The translations under genes were made by a program, and so were the position numbers. The notes beneath the pieces are model-generated. The model searched no databases. It had not been told where the DNA came from and saw only the letters and a list, made by a program, of their open reading frames with translations. This document shows positions 59,013 through 64,000 of a stretch of DNA of 64,000 nt, piece by piece; positions within the stretch are counted from its first letter, which is position 1; each line of letters starts with the position of its first letter. This DNA is from Cupriavidus alkaliphilus (GTDB lineage: Bacteria; Pseudomonadota; Gammaproteobacteria; Burkholderiales; Burkholderiaceae): positions 62,001 through 126,000 of the forward strand of contig NZ_FMAD01000006.1 in the NCBI RefSeq assembly GCF_900094595.1. Direction: 5' to 3'.

Positions 59013-60823
59013 CTTGCCAGTTCCTTGCCGCCGCGGCGCGATACCGCGACCAGCTGCACAAAGCTGTTCAGGTGGACATAGAGGCCAAAGAAATGATCCA
59101 TGACCCGGATAAAGCGATGCAGGCCGGTGCCGACGAAGGCATCCTCGTCGAGCGTCAGCTGGATCTCGAGCCCGCGTACAAAGGTGGCAAACGGTTTGCC
59201 GGCCAGCCACTGCGTGGTCGGCTTGTAGTCCAGGCCCACGATGCCTTCGATCTGCCGCGCCGAGATCGCACTGCGCGGCAGGTCATGCAGGCGCAGCATC
59301 TCCTTGAGCGTGGCCAGGCCGTTCTGCACCAAGGACAGGTGGTTCAGCGCCAGCAGCGAGACCAGCCGCCACTGCGACGAGCGCCCGCTGCTCAGCCGCA
59401 TCGACGGCGTCGGCTTGCGCAGGAAGCTGATGCGGCGGGCGATCGAGCTGCCCTCCATGGCCAGGTCGCCATCGGGCTGGCCGAACGCCAGCAACGCGGG
59501 CAGGTCGCGGTTGGTACAGGTCACGCTCAGGCTCAGCGTTTCCGTGCGTGGGCTGGCGGGGTCGAAGTCCGAATCGACGATGGAGATTTCGGTCTCGAAG
59601 CCCGGGCTGCGTTCCGCTACCAGGGCATTGCGGCGGGCGATCCAGTAGTGGCCGGCGCTGCCCGGATCTTCACCGTGGTGCAGAGAGTAGAACGGCCGGA
59701 ACTCCACCACGTCGTGACTGGCGGCGGTTTCACGCACCAGTTGCACCTGGTCGATCGAATAGATCTCGAAACCGTGTGCGCGGCGGCTGTCGGCCACCAC
59801 CGGGTAAGCGGTGGCGGTATGCTCGATGCGGATCGGGTCGGCCTTTTGCCGGAACAGGTTGACCACCGGCGTGCAGTGCAGGCGCAGGTGGGCAGCGCCC
59901 AGCCCTTCGAGCAGGCGCGCGGTGTTGCTGTCGCTGCGGACCTCGGTCAGCACCAGGTGCAGCGTCACGCGGCGTACGGCGCCGCCGGGCAGCAGTGCCC
60001 GCTGAACCGGATCCAGGTCAAGGTCGAAGAAGTTGAATTTCTCGGCAAAGCCGAAATGCTCGCTCAGCAGGCGGTATGCCGGATGCGAGCGCGCGGGGGT
60101 GTCGATCAGCGCCTCGTCCGCGCCGAAGCCCACCTCGCGCACCGGCACCCGCTGCAGGCGTTTCCACACACCCGGGCGCTCTTCCGCATATGCCGCGGCC
60201 ACGTGCAGGAACAGTGCGTCGCCCAGCGCCGCCACGAATGACGGCTCGCCGTCCAGGTACACGCGTACCGCCTGGCGGCCCAGCGCATCGAAGCCGCCCT
60301 GCTCGCCCAGGCACTCCAGCTCGATCGAAATGGCGCCCGTGGCGCCCTTCGGCAAGGTCACCGTCGACGGGGCAGACACTGCCCGCTCAAAGCCGGCGGC
60401 AGCGACCCGCAACGGCAGGAAGGTCACGTCATAGGCGGTGCGGAAACGGCACTCAACCTTGCGTACCGGGCGCGTCGTCAGCAACGTGCCGCGCGGCACC
60501 TTGACCGGCGCGCTCAACTGCGCCGCCATGCCGGCCACGTCGAAATGCGCAATCGAACAGGACGGAAACGGGCTCAGGTAGTGCGGATACAGCACCTCCA
60601 GCAGCGCTTCGGTGAATTCGGGGTATTCGTCGTCAAGCTTCTTGCTGATGCGCGCGGACAGGAAGGCGAACGATTCGATCATCCGCTCGACGTGGGGGTC
60701 GTCGCAGCCATCGGCCGACATTGCCAGGCGCGCCGCGATCTTGGGATAGCGCTCGGCAAAGTCGCGCGAATACCGGCGCAGAAAGGCCAGTTCGCGTTCG
60801 TAATATGGCAGCAAGTCTTCCAT
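58976..60823 (-). CDS. tssF: T6SS baseplate protein TssF
   Basis: The 615-residue protein starts with the family hallmark LLPYYERELAFLRRYSRDFA and ERYPKIAARLAMSADGCDDP, then VERMIESFAFLSARISKKLD and EALLEVLYPHYLSPFPSCSI. TssF (VasA/ImpG) is the central baseplate wedge subunit. It lies 89 bases after tssE on the same strand and overlaps tssG. Confidence 0.96.
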   Translation of the reverse strand: MEDLLPYYERELAFLRRYSRDFAERYPKIAARLAMSADGCDDPHVERMIESFAFLSARISKKLDDEYPEFTEALLEVLYPHYLSPFPSCSIAHFDVAGMAAQLSAPVKVPRGTLLTTRPVRKVECRFRTAYDVTFLPLRVAAAGFERAVSAPSTVTLPKGATGAISIELECLGEQGGFDALGRQAVRVYLDGEPSFVAALGDALFLHVAAAYAEERPGVWKRLQRVPVREVGFGADEALIDTPARSHPAYRLLSEHFGFAEKFNFFDLDLDPVQRALLPGGAVRRVTLHLVLTEVRSDSNTARLLEGLGAAHLRLHCTPVVNLFRQKADPIRIEHTATAYPVVADSRRAHGFEIYSIDQVQLVRETAASHDVVEFRPFYSLHHGEDPGSAGHYWIARRNALVAERSPGFETEISIVDSDFDPASPRTETLSLSVTCTNRDLPALLAFGQPDGDLAMEGSSIARRISFLRKPTPSMRLSSGRSSQWRLVSLLALNHLSLVQNGLATLKEMLRLHDLPRSAISARQIEGIVGLDYKPTTQWLAGKPFATFVRGLEIQLTLDEDAFVGTGLHRFIRVMDHFFGLYVHLNSFVQLVAVSRRGGKELARCAPRSGESILV

Positions 60824-60912
60824 TCTGTGTGGCCGGTGGTGACACTAGTGAGGCAAGTACGCAGCGATAGAGGTCTTTGGCTCCGACAGCCAACCTGACG
60901 CGCCGCCGCGCT

Positions 60913-61386
60913 TCAGCCCCGCCCCCGCGTGACCGAGTACTGCAGCGTCGATGGCTGCAGCATGGCATCGAAGCTGACCGGCTCGCGCGCGGGCCCCACC
61001 AGCAGTACTGCACTGATGCCGAAGCACAGCACGCTGGTGGCCCGCTCGTTGACCGACAGCGCGACGTTGACGTTCTGCAAGCGCGGCTCATGGCGCTCGA
61101 TCGCATTGCGCAACGACTGGCAGATGTACTGGCGGTCATCAAAGCTGGCCAGGCTCAGCCCCGCGAAGTCATTGAGCCCATAGGTCAGCAGCGACCGGCG
61201 GCATTCGGGCAAGCCGTTGAAATCGGCATCCTCGTGGACGATGCGCGTGTTCAGCAGCGACTCGATATCGCGCGCGACGGTCGCCTTCAGCTCCTCCAGC
61301 GACAATTGCCGCAGCGCGCTGGGCAGCGGCGCGTGCGGCTCGTCGTCGAAGAGCTTGTCGAGCAGGCTGGGCTCAAAGCCTTTCAT
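60913..61386 (-). CDS. tssE: T6SS baseplate lysozyme-like protein TssE
   Basis: The 157-residue protein (start MKGFEPSLLDKLFDDEPHAP) is a gp25-like TssE: VARDIESLLNTRIVHEDADF, CRRSLLTYGLNDFAGL, RNAIERHEPRLQNVNVAL, the last holding the conserved I-x-x-x-E-P-R motif. It has no lysozyme activity in T6SS; it links baseplate and sheath. The preferred start at 61386 removes 14 residues that encode the hairpin downstream of hcp. Confidence 0.93.
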   Translation of the reverse strand: MKGFEPSLLDKLFDDEPHAPLPSALRQLSLEELKATVARDIESLLNTRIVHEDADFNGLPECRRSLLTYGLNDFAGLSLASFDDRQYICQSLRNAIERHEPRLQNVNVALSVNERATSVLCFGISAVLLVGPAREPVSFDAMLQPSTLQYSVTRGRG

Positions 61387-61403
61387 GGGAGCGAACAAGC
61401 AAA

Positions 61404-61427
61404 TGCCGCGGCAACGCTGCCGCGGCA
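61404..61427 (-). terminator. Hairpin in the hcp-tssE gap
   Basis: The 10-base sequence TGCCGCGGCA (itself palindromic) occurs at 61404-61413 and 61418-61427 and folds into a perfect 10-bp stem with a 4-base loop, 19 bases after the hcp stop; TTTG follows on the minus strand. It could act as a partial terminator or mRNA 3' stabiliser that raises Hcp output over the downstream baseplate genes. Confidence 0.6.
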
Positions 61428-61446
61428 AGGCTTGACTGCAGGAACG

Positions 61447-61950
61447 TCAGACCGAGTAGGTCTTGTCGTTCTTGGTCAGGCTCCAGGCGCCCTGGGAGTT
61501 GCCGCCCTGGTTGCCGCCGATCTTCTGCTGCGTGTACTTCCACTGCACGGCAGCGTACTTCAGCGTGAAGCTGTCGCTGGGGATGCCCTCGGCAACCACG
61601 TTGGCCGAGACCGCGCCCAGGATGGCGTTCTTCAGCTTGATTTCCAGGTACTTGACGCGCTTGCCTTCACCGTCGGCTCGCAGGAAGTCGATGGTGACTT
61701 CGTCGAACGTGGTGCCGCCCGACACGTGCTGGTACAGCAGCGGGCTGACCACGTCCAGATCCTTGGTGAACACCATCTCGCCGTGTTCGCAGCGCTCGGC
61801 GGTATGGCCGCCCGCGGTGGACGCGGTTGCCGAACGCGGCTGCGTGATGCTGTGCTTCCAGGTGTTGACCTCGATCCAGTCCTTGTGGTCCTTGTCTTGC
61901 GATTCGCCCTTGATTGCCGGGCTGCCGAACTTGACGTAGATATCCTTCAT
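61447..61950 (-). CDS. hcp: T6SS tube protein Hcp (TssD)
   Basis: The 167-residue protein has the Hcp1 fold signature: DIYVKFGSPAIKGESQDKDH, IEVNTWKHSITQPRSA, GEMVFTKDLDVVSPLLYQHV and YLEIKLKNAILGAVSANVV. Hcp hexamers stack into the expelled tube. GAGGG nine bases before the ATG is a strong ribosome binding site, in keeping with high expression. Hairpins flank it on both sides (61988-62003, 61404-61427). Confidence 0.97.
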   Translation of the reverse strand: MKDIYVKFGSPAIKGESQDKDHKDWIEVNTWKHSITQPRSATASTAGGHTAERCEHGEMVFTKDLDVVSPLLYQHVSGGTTFDEVTIDFLRADGEGKRVKYLEIKLKNAILGAVSANVVAEGIPSDSFTLKYAAVQWKYTQQKIGGNQGGNSQGAWSLTKNDKTYSV

Positions 61951-61987
61951 GGAAAGACCCTCGATGAAAATCGCTATTTAGGCTTCT

Positions 61988-62003
61988 TGCCAGTTTCCTG
62001 GCA
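61988..62003 (-). other. GAAA-tetraloop hairpin in the tssC-hcp gap
   Basis: On the minus strand TGCCAG-GAAA-CTGGCA forms a 6-bp stem closed by a stable GNRA tetraloop, about 40 bases before the hcp start and 40 after the tssC stop. No T run follows. It may mark an RNA-processing or 5'-stabilising element for hcp mRNA. Confidence 0.5.
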
Positions 62004-62044
62004 TTGCTAGGTACTGCGCCCGCATTCCCCCGCAGGGATCACGG

Positions 62045-63535
62045 TCAGGAGTTTGCCGCTTTCGGCAAATCCGCAACCAGCCGCAGCGAGATCGAAAGTT
62101 CGTCAAGCTGGAAGTGCGGGCGCAGGAAGGCGACGGAGCGGTAGGTGCCCGGCTTGCCCGGTACCTCCGACACCTGGATCGAGGCTTCCCGCAAGGGGAA
62201 CTGTGCCTTCTGCTCCTGGCTGGCGTTATCGTCCAGCAGAACGTATTGGGAGATCCAGCGGTTCAGGAAGCTCTCCACGTTCTGCGCTGAAGCAAAGCTG
62301 CCGATCTTGTCCCGCATCATGGCCTTGAGGTAATGCGCCACGCGCGACACGGAGAAGATGTACTGCAACTGGGCCGACAGCACGGCATTGGCGTTCGCGC
62401 TGTCGGTGTTGTACTTCTTGGGCTTCTGCACCGACTGGGCGGCGAAGAACGCGGCATAGTCCGAGTTCTTGCAGTGCACCAGCGGGATGAAGCCGAGGTC
62501 GCTCAACTCCTTCTCGCGGCGATCGGTGATGGCGATCTCGGTCGGGCACTTGAGTGCGATTTCGCCATCGTCGGTCTTGAATGTATGCGTCGGCAGGTCC
62601 TCGACCAGGCCGCCGCCTTCGACGCCGCGGATGGCGGCGCACCAGCCAAAATCTTCAAAGGCCGCGGTCAGACGCGCGCCGAAGGCCCAGGCTGCGTTGC
62701 ACCACAGATACTTGCCATGGTCGGTGCCGTCCACATCCTCGACGAAATTAAAGCCCTCGACCGTGGTGCCGTCCTTCGGGTTGTACGGCAAGCGCCCCAG
62801 GAAGCGCGGCATGGTCAGGCCGACGTAGCGCGAATCCTCGGATTCGCGGAACGACTTCCACTTGGCATATTCGACCGTATCGAACACCTTGGCCAGATCG
62901 CGCGGCTTGCCAAGGTCAGCGAAGGTCTCCAGGCCGAGCAGCTCGGGCGACGCCGACGCGATGAACGGCGCGTGCGAGGCCGAGGCCACGTGCGACATCT
63001 GCTCGATGAAATAGACGTCCTCGGGCTGGCGGGTAATTTCGTAGTCGCCGATCAGCGCGCCGAACGGGGCGCCGCCAAAGGTGCCGAACTCTTCTTCGTA
63101 GACCTTCTTGAACAGCGCGCTCTGGTCGAAGTCAATGGCGGTCTTGAAGTCACGCACCAGGTCGCGCTTGGTCGCGTTCAACGCCTTGATCTTGATCATC
63201 GTGCCGGTCTGCGTCTCCTTGACCAGGTACGACAGGCCGCGCCACGTGCTCTCCAGCTTCTGGAACTCCGGCGCATGCATCACGGCGCTGAGCTGGGCCG
63301 AGATCAGGCGATCCAGCTCGGCCACGCGCGCATCCAGCGTCGCCGACAGGTTGTCGGACACCACCACGGTGCCGTCCAGTACCTGGCTGACCAGCTCGCC
63401 AATGATGTCCTTGGCGCGCGCATGCTCGGAATCCGACTTCGCCACCTTGCTTTGCTCGACGATCTCGTCGAGCAGGTTCAACGTGCCGACAGCCGCACCG
63501 GGCTGGGCAACTGCAGCGGACTGGTTATCAAGCAT
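62045..63535 (-). CDS. tssC: T6SS contractile sheath large subunit TssC
   Basis: From the ATG at 63535 (MLDNQSAAVAQPGAAV) the protein has 496 residues, the usual TssC length. Landmarks are LDRLISAQLSAVMHAPEFQK and LESTWRGLSYLV (about residues 65-100), GAPFGALIGDYEI, the MSHVASASHAPFIASASPEL block and the C-terminal RWISQYVLLDD. TssC forms the sheath with TssB. This start overlaps the tssB stop by 8 bases, giving tight coupling for 1:1 sheath subunits; an in-frame ATG nine codons upstream is the alternative. Confidence 0.96.
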   Translation of the reverse strand: MLDNQSAAVAQPGAAVGTLNLLDEIVEQSKVAKSDSEHARAKDIIGELVSQVLDGTVVVSDNLSATLDARVAELDRLISAQLSAVMHAPEFQKLESTWRGLSYLVKETQTGTMIKIKALNATKRDLVRDFKTAIDFDQSALFKKVYEEEFGTFGGAPFGALIGDYEITRQPEDVYFIEQMSHVASASHAPFIASASPELLGLETFADLGKPRDLAKVFDTVEYAKWKSFRESEDSRYVGLTMPRFLGRLPYNPKDGTTVEGFNFVEDVDGTDHGKYLWCNAAWAFGARLTAAFEDFGWCAAIRGVEGGGLVEDLPTHTFKTDDGEIALKCPTEIAITDRREKELSDLGFIPLVHCKNSDYAAFFAAQSVQKPKKYNTDSANANAVLSAQLQYIFSVSRVAHYLKAMMRDKIGSFASAQNVESFLNRWISQYVLLDDNASQEQKAQFPLREASIQVSEVPGKPGTYRSVAFLRPHFQLDELSISLRLVADLPKAANS

Positions 63536-64000
63536 CGTCGCCACCGTTCCTGGCATTGGCACCGAGCTTTTGCAGCGACTCGGTATTGGTCAGCACCTCC
63601 GAAAGCAGGTCTTCCAGCTTGTCGTTGCCTGCCAGCTTGTTGCGCAGGTCGGCCAGCTTGGAGCGGGCCTCGAGCAGCTTGCGCAGCGGCTCGATCTGCT
63701 CGACCACGGCTTCCGGATTGAAGTCTTCGAGGGAATGGAACTTCAGGTCCACGCCGAACTTGCCGCCTTCCTCGGAAAGCGTGTTCGGCACCTGGAATGC
63801 CGCGCGCGGCTCGATGCCGGCCATCACGTCGTCGAAGTTGTCGCGATCGATATTGACGAACTTGCGGTCGCGCAGCTTGGGCTGGGCCACTTCGGACTGA
63901 CCCGACAGGTCAGCCACCACGCCCACGACAAAGGGCAGTTCCTTCTGCTCGATGGCATCGCCCTTCTCGACGTCGTACGTCAGTTGCACGCGCGGGGGAC
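63528..64000 (-). CDS. tssB: T6SS contractile sheath small subunit TssB (5' end outside window)
   Basis: The frame runs off the right edge. What is present covers RVQLTYDVEKGDAIEQKELP, FVVGVVADLSGQ, RKFVNIDRDNFDDVMAGIEP and the C-terminal helix KLADLRNKLAGNDKLEDLLS, all typical of TssB; about 15 N-terminal residues, including the usual basic start, are missing. TssB pairs with TssC in the sheath and carries the ClpV-binding or accessory helix. It is the first visible gene of the minus-strand core operon. Confidence 0.95.
   Translation of the reverse strand, partial: PPRVQLTYDVEKGDAIEQKELPFVVGVVADLSGQSEVAQPKLRDRKFVNIDRDNFDDVMAGIEPRAAFQVPNTLSEEGGKFGVDLKFHSLEDFNPEAVVEQIEPLRKLLEARSKLADLRNKLAGNDKLEDLLSEVLTNTESLQKLGANARNGGDDA

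Noticed and set aside
1..64000. Search for tRNA, rRNA, integrase and attachment sites
   Set aside because: No tRNA-like cloverleaf, rRNA segment, integrase/transposase gene or att-like direct repeats were recognised, so there is no support for calling the T6SS region an integrated element.

Overview
The window is GC-rich, tightly packed proteobacterial DNA. Its gene content (a full type VI secretion locus with a TagX-like peptidase, many DUF-type immunity candidates, an XenA/YqjM-like ene reductase and small DPFTEGAR-repeat exported proteins) fits a beta-proteobacterium of the Burkholderiales, most likely Cupriavidus or a close relative of Ralstonia. That placement is inferred from protein resemblance only; there is no rRNA or tRNA here.

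Left part (1 to about 17.2 kb) is mixed chromosomal housekeeping and regulation. It starts with a small self-contained circuit: a TetR-type repressor flanked by two near-identical copies of an exported repeat-protein gene, with matching palindromes placed inside the -35/-10 spacers of all three promoters. After it come two alpha/beta hydrolases, several small proteins of unknown function, an N-acylglucosamine 2-epimerase-like protein, an acyl-CoA synthetase, a Crp/Fnr regulator, an AraC-like protein, a large lipoprotein, a response regulator/hybrid histidine kinase pair, a VOC protein and an Old Yellow Enzyme. A frameshifted TetR pseudogene lies upstream of the last.

Right part (about 17.7 kb to the end) is a type VI secretion system (T6SS) locus. 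Present are tssA, B (cut by the right edge), C, hcp (D), E, F, G, H (clpV), two vgrG (I), M, plus tagF, an OmpA-like protein, a TagX-like M15 peptidase and a PAAR tip protein. tssJ, tssK and tssL are not in the window and probably lie just beyond the right edge.

Two effector islands interrupt the core, both on the minus strand and both visibly AT-richer than their surroundings. Island 1 (17.7-29.7 kb) is vgrG, a Tle5-like phospholipase D effector with two HKD motifs, three Tli4-like lipoproteins in a tandem array with recombination scars, and two DUF3304-like lipoproteins. Island 2 (41.5-55.1 kb) is vgrG, a DUF4123-like adaptor, a large VasX/BTH_I2691-type effector, and four full-length plus two truncated DUF6708-like membrane proteins. 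Embedded among them is an orphan effector C-terminal module lacking the secretion N-terminus. The logic is a syringe operon carrying two VgrG-linked toxin cargos, each followed by several immunity genes, with traces of past cargo exchange. The orphan toxin module with its surrounding array of membrane proteins is the most interesting part.
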